From NCBI RefSeq assembly GCF_007754425.1, contig NZ_CP037452.1, positions 1,872,664-1,936,663 on the forward strand: DNA of 64,000 nucleotides. Direction: 5' to 3'. Each line of letters begins with the position of its first letter. Within the stretch, counting starts at the first letter, position 1. This DNA is from Gimesia fumaroli (GTDB taxonomy: Bacteria > Planctomycetota > Planctomycetia > Planctomycetales > Planctomycetaceae). Below the pieces are notes generated by a model that was not told the origin of the DNA, ran no database searches, and was given only the letters and a program-made list of their open reading frames with translations. Positions 28,841 to 37,058 of the stretch are shown one piece after another. Both the position numbers and the translations under genes were made by a program.

Positions 28841-29272
28841 ATGAAAGTGATGGTAATCGTAAAAGCAACAAAAAGTTCCGAGGCAGGAGAAATGCCCAGT
28901 GAGCAGTTGCTGACAGAGATGGGCAATTTCAATGAAGAACTCTTCAAAGCGGGAATCATGCTGGCGGGCGATGGTTTACAGCCGAGTTCCGCCGGGTATC
29001 GTATTCGTTTTTCCGGAACAGCAAGAACGGTTATTGATGGACCCTTCACCGAAACGAAAGAACTCATCGCTGGTTACTGGTTATGGCAGGTCGATTCAAT
29101 GGAAGAAGCCATTGAATGGGTGAAACGTTGTCCGAATCCGATGCCTGAAGAGTCGGAAATCGAAATACGTCGCGTTTTCGAAGCGGAAGATTTCGGCGAG
29201 GCGATGACACCAGAACTGCAGGAACAGGAACAACGGATTCAAGCAGAAACCGAACGTTTAAGAAATACTTAA
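28841..29272 (+). CDS. YCII-related (DGPF) protein 3
   Basis: 143 residues. KVMVIVKATKSSEAGEMP opens the fold; [19 protein letters not shown] carries the DGPF motif. A C-terminal acidic helix (MTPELQEQEQRIQAETERLR) extends it beyond the other two paralogues and could make protein contacts. It is followed 12 bases later by the DoxX gene. Confidence 0.88.
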   Translation: MKVMVIVKATKSSEAGEMPSEQLLTEMGNFNEELFKAGIMLAGDGLQPSSAGYRIRFSGTARTVIDGPFTETKELIAGYWLWQVDSMEEAIEWVKRCPNPMPEESEIEIRRVFEAEDFGEAMTPELQEQEQRIQAETERLRNT

Positions 29273-29284
29273 AAGGATCGTCGA

Positions 29285-29716
29285 ATGAATCAGACAGACA
29301 CAAAACCAGTTCAAAAATCAGGTCGCCTTGCGGTCTGGAGTGGCCGGATCATTTCAGCTCTGGTTGCATTTGTCTTTGGGATGAGTGCAATCATGAAATT
29401 CAAAGGGGGGCCGGAATTAGCTGAAGGAATGGCACATATGGGATTGCCTGATTCGATGGTACTCCCCCTGGCCATTCTGGAGTTGACCTGTCTGGTCATT
29501 TACCTGCTTCCCTGGACTTCAGTGCTGGGCGCAATCTTGTTGACCGGATATCTAGGCGGCGCGATCTGCACTCACTGGCGTGTCGGCGATCCATTTTTCG
29601 TGCAAATCATCATCGGTGTATTGGTCTGGCTGGCGCTTTTTCTCCGCGAACATCGTTTGTGGCAGCTGTTGCCATTTCGGAAATTCAATCAGCAGCCAGA
29701 GTCGAGAGATCTTTGA
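29285..29716 (+). CDS. DoxX-family membrane protein
   Basis: 143 residues with four membrane segments at about 17-35, 55-75, 78-98 and 103-118. FVFGMSAIMKFKGGPELAE is the family opening. DoxX-like proteins are often tied to redox or detoxification genes. It starts 12 bases after the third YCII gene, has AAAGGA as ribosome site, and closes the ECF cluster. Its last 32 bases overlap the tail of the convergent transglutaminase gene. Confidence 0.85.
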   Translation: MNQTDTKPVQKSGRLAVWSGRIISALVAFVFGMSAIMKFKGGPELAEGMAHMGLPDSMVLPLAILELTCLVIYLLPWTSVLGAILLTGYLGGAICTHWRVGDPFFVQIIIGVLVWLALFLREHRLWQLLPFRKFNQQPESRDL

Positions 29717-30836
29717 ACGGTTTTTTGAAGGGCTTGTCTGCGGTGTAGCGATGTGAGGTCATCCAGGAGAACTCTCGTTTGTTCAAGTTCGCCGGATCAG
29801 GATCGGGCAGAATTTCTCCATCCGCTTCGATATAGGCGGTCCGCACGACGCGCACCGGCTTCGAAGCTTTCGGCACCAGATCGTAATCAGTTCCTCGGGT
29901 CAGCAGGAGCCAACTGTTTTCGCGAAAGCCTGCTTGCATCCGTTTACGGGCGGCGACTCTCAGAGCCGCTTTTTCTGCATCAGAGAGTGTTTTCGAAATT
30001 TGAATCTTTTTGACAAGTTTCTGTGTCTCCGAGAGATCGAAACTGACCCAACCATACGGCGGTAAAAAGGCTTCCATCTTGCAGTGAGAGGGGGAATTTT
30101 TCGGATACAGCGCCAGGCCATATGTCACACGCGTCGGATAGCCAAGCGCGCGACCCATCGTCGCGCACAGTCCATGGTAATCACTGCAATGCCCTTGTCG
30201 CTGTGTGAATGCATGATTGGCGTCTGCTTTCAGTGAAGCATTGATGTGATCGTAGGCCAGATTCTGGTCGATCCAGTTGATTGCATTCATGAGAGGTATG
30301 CTGGCATTCTTCGAACCAGTGGCGATTTGTTGGATCACTTGTTGAAACTTTTGTTCCTGATTCAGCGATTGCGGTTGAAGGTAAGACGCAAATGAATCGG
30401 GCCATGTTTCCACTGTTTCAACGGATTTCGGATTTAACTGCCAGTCCAGATTCCAGACTTTGGCTGTAAAACGGTGGGTAATGATCTGAGCCCCCTGTGG
30501 ATCGTGAAATTCAAAGTAAGCAAATCGATTTCCGTAAACGGGTTCACGATTGATTTGCGGTTTCACATCAGTGGGAAACGTGCTGAACTGGCTCTCTTGA
30601 ATCTCTTGGGCAAAATCGGTTTGTGGGACCGGGACCCAGACTTTCAAGACTTTGCAATGGTAAAGTGGAGTGACGACGATGGCAAATTCCACACTGTGAT
30701 TAATTGGTTCCTGCTTTTCCGCATGATAGGGGGCATCAGGAGTCAAAGCCTGGCCGGACTGATTCTGAGCGGAGCAGATTGAACTCGTCTGGAATAGAAT
30801 CGCCAGGGTAACAGTGAGAACAAATCGATTCAGCAT
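29685..30836 (-). CDS. Secreted transglutaminase-like protease-fold protein
   Basis: 383 residues. A signal peptide (MLNRFVLTVTLAILFQTSSI) is followed by a beta-rich domain to about 165. The transglutaminase-like core has the catalytic Cys in QGHCSDYHGLCATMGRALG and the His in SHCKMEAFLPPYGW, and an Asp follows in VSFDLSE. Such bacterial proteins act as peptidases or cross-linkers outside the cytoplasm. The gene is convergent with the DoxX gene and overlaps its end by 32 bases. Confidence 0.85.
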   Translation of the reverse strand: MLNRFVLTVTLAILFQTSSICSAQNQSGQALTPDAPYHAEKQEPINHSVEFAIVVTPLYHCKVLKVWVPVPQTDFAQEIQESQFSTFPTDVKPQINREPVYGNRFAYFEFHDPQGAQIITHRFTAKVWNLDWQLNPKSVETVETWPDSFASYLQPQSLNQEQKFQQVIQQIATGSKNASIPLMNAINWIDQNLAYDHINASLKADANHAFTQRQGHCSDYHGLCATMGRALGYPTRVTYGLALYPKNSPSHCKMEAFLPPYGWVSFDLSETQKLVKKIQISKTLSDAEKAALRVAARKRMQAGFRENSWLLLTRGTDYDLVPKASKPVRVVRTAYIEADGEILPDPDPANLNKREFSWMTSHRYTADKPFKKPFKDLSTLAAD

Positions 30837-30994
30837 GAGGGGCTTCCTGATTCAACCATAATATTTGTTACTTCGAATTCGTGATCACACGTCGGATGGA
30901 TGATATTATTAAGTTCGTACGAATGATAGATTGATTGTAGTCGCCCTGTTTGGCGTTGGCAACTTGAAATGGAAAAACTGGATCGGCGTTAATG

Positions 30995-31030
30995 AAAAAC
31001 AGCGTTCCACAAAACCTCGTGAAACGCTGT
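30995..31030 (-). terminator. Terminator of the aldo/keto reductase gene
   Basis: A 12-bp stem with one mismatch (ACAGCGTTCCAC with GTGAAACGCTGT) around eight bases is followed by TTTT on the minus strand, 66 bases after the reductase stop. Confidence 0.8.
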
Positions 31031-31095
31031 CTGGAATGGAGTTGGGATGACATGACGCTGTTCAGATTTTTTCTGGGCGTTACCCTTGTTCTCGA

Positions 31096-32121
<1,026 letters not shown>

Positions 32122-32244
32122 TTATGTAGCTCACGTAGCAGTTCAGCCGAGAATATTAGCGGCTTCTTTAGTGACAAGAATGAAAGTGTCGTTGAGTGAC
32201 TTTGTGAGTTTTTCGAAATCACTACGGTTGAGCAGGGGATAAAG

Positions 32245-32304
32245 AAAAAGCTTAAATCCCGTCAACAGTTGTCTTCACAACGTTTAACGAAATTTAAGCT
32301 TTTT
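32245..32304 (-). terminator. Terminator of the original tRNA-Pro gene
   Basis: AAAAAGCTTAAAT and ATTTAAGCTTTTT form a 13-bp inverted repeat around a 34-base loop, just downstream (minus strand) of the tRNA-Pro 3' half. It ends in T on either strand. It now terminates whatever reads out of the prophage end. Confidence 0.6.
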
Positions 32305-32311
32305 GAAAGAG

Positions 32312-32363
32312 TCGGGACGACAGGATTTGAACCTGCGACCTCTACACCCCCAGTGTAGCGCCC
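32312..32363 (-). other. attL: 3' half of tRNA-Pro(GGG)
   Basis: On the minus strand this reads as the anticodon arm to the 3' end of a tRNA: stem CTACA/TGTAG with loop CTGGGGG (anticodon GGG), T arm GCAGG TTCAAAT CCTGT and acceptor strand CGTCCCG plus A. The acceptor 5' strand and D arm are missing; phage-type sequence lies there instead, and an integrase gene follows 230 bases on. This is the classic footprint of tRNA-gene integration. The intact tRNA should be rebuilt at the other prophage end, outside this window. Confidence 0.88.
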
Positions 32364-32596
32364 GATTAGGTAACTAATGTAAACCCTAACAATTAAAGTG
32401 TTTACATCCTCAATCCGCAGATTTGTTACAGCCCTCAATGTCAATTTTTCAGATTCTATAAATTTGTCATAAAGAATTATTACCGTTCCGCTTATCACTG
32501 TTCGGTGTTCTACTTGAATGACTGGAAATCTGTAAAGCAGGCATCTACGGATTACAGGCAGCGGATGGAGTCGCACAGAATTGCGATTGCTGCCAG

Positions 32597-33562
32597 ATGA
32601 TTGAGAGAGTTGTTTCACTAAGGGTTGCTCTTGATGAGAACTTTTGCCCACCCCGTATTGTCAGGGAAAGCACCTACAACAGGTATGTCTACGACTGCAA
32701 CCGCTGGGAGAAATTTACAGATGACCCTGATGTTCGCAGAATTAACACCGACATGATTCTGAGTTTCCGGAAGAAACTGATTGATGATAATCTATCGATT
32801 AACACGATCGTTCCGAATCTGAAAACGATCTACTATGTGCTTGTTTCCTGCCAGAAAGCCGGATTGATTAAAGATGTTCCTGACTTCGGTGTGCCGCTCG
32901 AAGAGGAGCCTCCTACTCCCGATCCAGTACCGTTCGATGATCTAGCGAGATTCCTGGAACACACTCACGTTGCAAAGTGGCCACTGGATCCAGAATACTG
33001 GAATCGATATGTCGGATTCGCATACCTCACTGGTCTCAGGCGCGATGACCTGAAAGCGATCGAGAGAAAGCACTGCAACGAGCACAGAATCAAGTACAAG
33101 GCCAGTAAGACCAAAAAGACGCACGTTTACCCAATGCCAGTCTGGTTGTGGCGTATGGTCAAACCTCAGGCTGCAGGAAGGCTTTTCACGGTCTCTCCGA
33201 AAAGAATCTATCGGGAAATGCGCCGGATCTGCAATGCTGCAGGAATCGAGTATTTCACGCCGAAAAACATCCGCGTGCTTTCCTGCAACGAATGGGAATC
33301 GGCCCGGGAGAATTGCGGGGCCGTCATCCAGGGCGGTGCTATCAAAGGCTGGTCAAAAGCAACAGGCAATTATATGACTACGCACGGACTGCTGTTTAAA
33401 GGGGTTCACAAACTCAGGATTCCCAGTCCTTTTCTGACAGAAGAGGAACGCAATAAAGAAGTTAATGACAGGCAGCGTTGGCACCAAATGTTTGAGAAGC
33501 TTCCCACACAGATGCGCGAGCATATCCTGGGACTGGGGGAGAATATGATTCAAGGAAGCTGA
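32597..33562 (+). CDS. int: Phage integrase (tyrosine recombinase)
   Basis: 321 residues. An N-terminal SAM-like core-binding domain covers about residues 20-90, and the catalytic domain covers about 110-270. Visible catalytic residues are Arg148 (LTGLRRDD), a Lys at 171 or 174, Arg226 (TPKNIRVLS), Trp252 (GWSKATGNY) and the nucleophile Tyr259. The usual His before the second Arg is Lys here, and Trp takes the His-III place, which is seen in a minority of the family. It sits next to the att site as expected. Its stop directly abuts the stop of the convergent next gene. Confidence 0.9.
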   Translation: MIERVVSLRVALDENFCPPRIVRESTYNRYVYDCNRWEKFTDDPDVRRINTDMILSFRKKLIDDNLSINTIVPNLKTIYYVLVSCQKAGLIKDVPDFGVPLEEEPPTPDPVPFDDLARFLEHTHVAKWPLDPEYWNRYVGFAYLTGLRRDDLKAIERKHCNEHRIKYKASKTKKTHVYPMPVWLWRMVKPQAAGRLFTVSPKRIYREMRRICNAAGIEYFTPKNIRVLSCNEWESARENCGAVIQGGAIKGWSKATGNYMTTHGLLFKGVHKLRIPSPFLTEEERNKEVNDRQRWHQMFEKLPTQMREHILGLGENMIQGS

Positions 33563-34339
33563 TTAATTAAAGACGCCCGACACGAATTCTACAGGTACAA
33601 TACAGTATTTTCCTGAATGCGGTCCGTCGATGATTCTGACGCCACAAGTCAGGAACCCAGGATCGATCATTCTTACCTTTGTACCAATCGGGGTAGCAAT
33701 TATCTTCCCCTGTAAAACCATTTGTGATAGGCCTATATCATCCTTCGCAATTGCCAGCTTCATCATCCTGCTGTGTGATTTAGAATCTACTGCAAGATAA
33801 CCAGACCCACCGCTAATCATTGTGATATCGCCGGTTCTTGGAGATTTTCTCTTTCTAGTGACTGCCTGCTTCTTTTCATCCTGAACGGGCGCACCACTCG
33901 CAACCTTAGGCGTCAGGGCCACCTTCTGTTCCAGTTCTTTATTTCTACCCCTCAGTTCCTCAATCTCCTTTTCCAGCCTCTCCGACCTGGACTTCAGTGC
34001 CGCATCGGGATTAGCCAGATTCATCAACACTGCCACCAGAATGAGAAACGCGAACCCGCCACCCCCGATGATCAGGGTCAGCTTTGCGATCCTGCCCACC
34101 TTTTCCACCCCCGTCTTGGCAGCGTCTTTGATCCGTGAATCAATAATCCTCTTGTTTACAGGTTCTTCTTCAAGAAAGTCCTCAGGCTCCAGCAGTAGAT
34201 CATGCCGTAGCGGTTCAACCTGGTCTGGCATTGGCACCGTCAAATTCGCTTTACATCGCGGGCACTTGCTCCGAATCCCGGCAGCGTTTATCTGGGCTTT
34301 GATACGGTGCTCACAATGAGGACATTGAAATTCGATCAT
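33563..34339 (-). CDS. Zinc-ribbon membrane protein with coiled coil (unknown function)
   Basis: 258 residues. An N-terminal zinc ribbon with two CxxC pairs (CPHC, CPRC) at about 6-28 is of the MJ0042-like type common in planctomycete proteins. One membrane segment at about 90-110 (LIIGGGGFAFLILVAVLMNL) is followed by a coiled coil (SERLEKEIEELRGRNKELEQK) and a small beta-rich C-terminal domain of about 90 residues. It is transcribed away from the repeat-rich regulatory region and is convergent with int. It could be a host-derived cargo gene expressed in the lysogen. No function can be assigned. Confidence 0.65.
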   Translation of the reverse strand: MIEFQCPHCEHRIKAQINAAGIRSKCPRCKANLTVPMPDQVEPLRHDLLLEPEDFLEEEPVNKRIIDSRIKDAAKTGVEKVGRIAKLTLIIGGGGFAFLILVAVLMNLANPDAALKSRSERLEKEIEELRGRNKELEQKVALTPKVASGAPVQDEKKQAVTRKRKSPRTGDITMISGGSGYLAVDSKSHSRMMKLAIAKDDIGLSQMVLQGKIIATPIGTKVRMIDPGFLTCGVRIIDGPHSGKYCIVPVEFVSGVFN

Positions 34340-34482
34340 GGTCCGTTTCTCCAGTGGTGAATGATGTACACGTCAGACACCAGCGTAAATCGGACAGCCT
34401 GCGATTGCAAGCAAAAGACATTTCTCTAAACATCATCCCATCATGATGTCTGTATTAATGCCTGATTAATGAATGATTAGTA

Positions 34483-34545
34483 GGTCATTGTGTCCTTAGT
34501 TCGGGTCAATATGTCCTTACTTCAGGTCATTGTGTCCTAACTGAA
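34483..34545. repeat. Three tandem 21-bp direct repeats
   Basis: Units start at 34483, 34504 and 34525, each 21 bases, with the consensus GGTCAtTgTGTCCTtAgtTc. The core GGTCA..(T/A)TGTCCT is nearly invariant. The period equals two helical turns, so a protein would bind each copy on the same DNA face. They lie between the divergent genes at 33563 and 34728, as an operator or iteron would. Confidence 0.85.
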
Positions 34546-34623
34546 CGGGGGAATACACTTTGGTGTTGAGACGCGTTTGCACTTATTTGTATACGTAGGA
34601 CACGGCTTGCGAAAACTTTTTTC

Positions 34624-34686
34624 TGATATTTTTAAGTGATATCATTTATTGATATTTACAATCTGATATCATGCCGATATTATAAT
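34624..34686 (+). promoter_or_regulatory. GATAT operator array with overlapping promoter
   Basis: Five copies of (T/C)GATAT begin at 34624, 34637, 34650, 34664 and 34675, spaced 11-14 bases. A TATAAT at 34681-34686 is a plausible -10 box 42 bases before the next start codon, with TTTACA at 34655-34660 as a weak, widely spaced -35. The array overlaps the promoter, as repressor sites do. Confidence 0.55.
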
Positions 34687-34727
34687 ACACATACAAGTTA
34701 CTAACACTCTTCACTGAAAGGAACGAC

Positions 34728-35045
34728 ATGAAAGAAATCAGCACTTACCTGCCTCTCGATTACAACGACAAGACTCCTGTTGAGTCTCACATTATCAAGG
34801 GAATCATCCGAGACCTGACCATCAAATTCGGTGGTTGCTCAGTTGGTTCACAAGGAATGGGGTACTGGCAAGACCCAAAAGACGGCGTGATTTACGATGA
34901 CAGAAACGTCATGGTCACCATCGCTGTTTCTGAAGATCAGATCGACGAAGCAAAGTCTCTGATTACTCAGATCGGCAAGCAGCTCGGACAAGAGGCCATG
35001 TACTTCAAGGTGACAGAATGTCAGATCGACATTCTCGATTGTTAA
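34728..35045 (+). CDS. Small phage protein of unknown function
   Basis: 105 residues, predicted alpha/beta. A Gly-rich middle (FGGCSVGSQGMGYW) is followed by a strand (NVMVTIAVSE) and an amphipathic helix (EAKSLITQIGKQLG), suggesting a ferredoxin-like or ACT-like fold. GAAAGGA nine bases before ATG gives a good start. It is the first gene after the GATAT array and thus probably under its control. I do not recognise the family. Confidence 0.6.
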   Translation: MKEISTYLPLDYNDKTPVESHIIKGIIRDLTIKFGGCSVGSQGMGYWQDPKDGVIYDDRNVMVTIAVSEDQIDEAKSLITQIGKQLGQEAMYFKVTECQIDILDC

Positions 35046-35109
35046 TCCCAACGGGAGGGCGAAAGCCCTCCCCTCTATCTCGGTATTTATTACATAGGCG
35101 GCATTTATT

Positions 35110-35463
35110 ATGAGCACCAAAGCAAAAGAACTGCTGAAATTCGCGCAGGAACTCGCACCGTCAATCAGCGACTGGTACAGCTTTCACAACGCGCTGTTTG
35201 GAATCCATGGGAAACTCGGCAAGCTGTTCAAGACTCAGGAGGAACGGGAAGCCTTTTTCAATACGATTGAGTATCGGAAGATCGATAAGCTGGCGAAGGA
35301 CATTGAACAGCGACAGAACGATTCCAAAGAGGCCAAGATACTTGTTCGCCTTCCGGAGTCGCTGAAAGAGCAGCTGACGAGTGAAGCTGAACTGGGCGGC
35401 TACAAGAGCGTTAATGATCTGTGCATTAAAAAGCTGGCACAGCCTGTTGAAACGCTGGTATAA
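35110..35463 (+). CDS. Ribbon-helix-helix-like DNA-binding protein
   Basis: 117 residues. The C-terminal part, ILVRLPESLKEQLTSEAE followed by a helix ending NDLCIKKLAQ, matches the ribbon-helix-helix pattern of HicB/Arc-type repressors: one strand, two helices and a turn Gly-Gly-Tyr. The N-terminal 75 residues are helical and may serve oligomerisation. It lies just downstream of two repeat arrays and is the best candidate regulator to bind one of them. RHH dimers often bind tandem sites in phase. This link is inference. Confidence 0.65.
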   Translation: MSTKAKELLKFAQELAPSISDWYSFHNALFGIHGKLGKLFKTQEEREAFFNTIEYRKIDKLAKDIEQRQNDSKEAKILVRLPESLKEQLTSEAELGGYKSVNDLCIKKLAQPVETLV

Positions 35464-35474
35464 TTGAATTGGGG

Positions 35475-35535
35475 CCGGGTGCCTCTGAATTCCTTTCGTG
35501 TTGAAAGAAATTAGTAACTTGTATGGGGCACCTGG
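35475..35535 (+). promoter_or_regulatory. Nested hairpin around the next start codon
   Basis: An outer stem (CCGGGTGCC at 35475-35483, GGCACCTGG at 35527-35535, one mismatch) encloses an inner stem (AATTCCTTTC with GAAAGAAATT, loop GTGTT). The ATG of the next gene at 35523 lies inside, so folding may limit its translation. Confidence 0.5.
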
Positions 35536-35804
35536 TTCCTTTTGTGGGGATCGCCGTGATTACTGCAGCGCCAAACTGGGAAGTCTATCAATACATTCTC
35601 GGGCTGATTGCCGTGTGTGAATGGGGCAACGATTGCAAATACTATAAGCGGCTTTGTCAGGTCGCTGCAGAATGCTTACCGGTTCCAGAGTCAACCGGGG
35701 TTTACGATGTTCTCACAGCTGATGAGCCGCCGACTGAAGAGCAGGGACGGCGCGTTGCTTTGATACTCGCGAAGCGCGCGGTTGAATTGCATTGGGAACT
35801 GTAG
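35523..35804 (+). CDS. Small phage protein of unknown function
   Basis: 93 residues with a hydrophobic start (LVPFVGIAVITAA), an aromatic and Cys-containing middle (CEWGNDCKYYKRLCQVAAEC) and a helical end. It converges on the methyltransferase gene with three bases between stops. The ribosome site is weak, and the start codon lies within a predicted hairpin. No family is recognised; the frame is open and plausible but not certain. Confidence 0.45.
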   Translation: MGHLVPFVGIAVITAAPNWEVYQYILGLIAVCEWGNDCKYYKRLCQVAAECLPVPESTGVYDVLTADEPPTEEQGRRVALILAKRAVELHWEL

Positions 35805-35807
35805 CTG

Positions 35808-36335
35808 CTAAACAATGATCAGATCAAACTTCCGATCATGCGACGTCTCACCTTCGATCACGCGTTCTGCATTGAACAGCTGCTGAATCGCTTCTGACAG
35901 ATCCTTGTCCTTCGCGCGGTTCGTGTCATCAACGACAATCACCGTTCCTTTTATGACAAGCCTGATAATTATATCCAGAACGCCATTTCGGTTTCCCTCG
36001 CCCGCGGGGCCATCAATTAGGATGCAGTGGAATGGCCCCTGCGGTATGGTGTCATAGAAACCTAAACTATTCAGGTCGGAAAAAATAATCGTAGTGTCTT
36101 CGGATGGTGAATGAGACTTTACCAGATCGATGTACTGCCGGCTGTTATCGATTGCCGTGTGCCGGTGGCCAGCATAATCAAAGAGCAGGGTGCTCAGGCC
36201 ACAACCGAACTCCAGCGTTTTTGAATTCGGCTGGATGTGCAGAGCAATCGCGTTCCACACTTCCTTACCGATTGCCCCCTTCGATAAATCCTTTTTCTCA
36301 TTCCAAACTTGAGAAACTGCATCATAAAAAGCCAT
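35808..36335 (-). CDS. SAM-dependent methyltransferase-like protein
   Basis: 175 residues with a class I Rossmann fold. Motif I is LEFGCGLSTLLF at about residues 38-49. The acidic residue after strand 2 is in TAIDNSRQY; strand 4 ends CILIDGPAGEG; strand 5 is GTVIVVDDTNR. The fold resembles methyltransferases that act with glycosyltransferases on sugars. It is the last gene of the leftward late operon, 15 bases after a glycosyltransferase, so methyl capping of a phage-made glycan is a reasonable inference. The substrate is not shown. Confidence 0.78.
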   Translation of the reverse strand: MAFYDAVSQVWNEKKDLSKGAIGKEVWNAIALHIQPNSKTLEFGCGLSTLLFDYAGHRHTAIDNSRQYIDLVKSHSPSEDTTIIFSDLNSLGFYDTIPQGPFHCILIDGPAGEGNRNGVLDIIIRLVIKGTVIVVDDTNRAKDKDLSEAIQQLFNAERVIEGETSHDRKFDLIIV

Positions 36336-36350
36336 AGTCCGCTTTTCCTT

Positions 36351-37058
36351 TTACTTGTGAACAAAGACAACGTTTGCTGAGTAGTCGAACTTTCGGAACT
36401 CAGAATTGAACGGGTAACCTTCAGCCCAGAAACGGAAGTCCCTGTAGGCAACCTGGTTGTAGACAGCCATGTTCAGATTCTTTCTGCCCGCCCTGATCAG
36501 GTTAAATTCTCCGCAGAGCTTGATAGCAAATTCCTTTGCGGCCTCGTATTTACCGCCCCAGTGACCGCTTGCCAGGATCGTCTGATTCAGACTCTCAGGC
36601 GGTACGTCTCCATAGGCCTGTTTGAATTTGTTGACCATCCACCGACCGTCTGGAGTCGCGAGGTTGTTCTTCCACTCGATGCGTTCGATGCCTAAAAACA
36701 GATCGTGTTCGGGGAACAGTTCCAGCATCACCTCCGGCCTGCGATTCATTCGCACGTCGAACAGGTCGCAGTACCAGACCGTTTCGTACTGGTGATGATT
36801 CAGCCAGTCGAGAATGCAGAAGTGGCGATAGTCGCAAATGGAATAGGTCGGGGAGACGGGAACCCGCACGAACTGAACCAGATCGCTCGACCATTTTTCG
36901 CAAAACGGATTGGAAAGCAGGTCATGAAAGATGATCAACTCCACTCCAAGCCGTTCGCAATCTGAAATCAGAGGTTCGACTTTAGAATCGTCATCGGCCA
37001 GCATCTGGCCTTTCCCCTGTGGATCGGGAAAGCCAGTGAAGTAGCAGCTAAAAAGCAT
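36351..37058 (-). CDS. Glycosyltransferase-like protein (GT-A fold)
   Basis: 235 residues. VWYCDLFDVRMNRRPE contains a DxxD that fits the metal/sugar-nucleotide site of GT-A enzymes, and the preceding RHFCILDWLNHHQYE is typical of galactosyl- or polysaccharide-pyruvyl-neighbour transferases. LFLGIERIEWKNN and NQTILASGHWGG are further structured blocks. The gene begins on the stop codon of its neighbour (TAATG), so translation is coupled. Among the four transferases of this operon it is the most distant from family 2. Confidence 0.7.
   Translation of the reverse strand: MLFSCYFTGFPDPQGKGQMLADDDSKVEPLISDCERLGVELIIFHDLLSNPFCEKWSSDLVQFVRVPVSPTYSICDYRHFCILDWLNHHQYETVWYCDLFDVRMNRRPEVMLELFPEHDLFLGIERIEWKNNLATPDGRWMVNKFKQAYGDVPPESLNQTILASGHWGGKYEAAKEFAIKLCGEFNLIRAGRKNLNMAVYNQVAYRDFRFWAEGYPFNSEFRKFDYSANVVFVHK

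Noticed and set aside
32262-32651. 129-codon minus-strand frame over the att site
   Set aside because: It runs through the tRNA half and the junction of host and phage DNA and overlaps the integrase start; no ribosome site.
34483-34545. CRISPR array
   Set aside because: The 21-bp repeats are directly adjacent with no spacers, and no cas gene is in the window.
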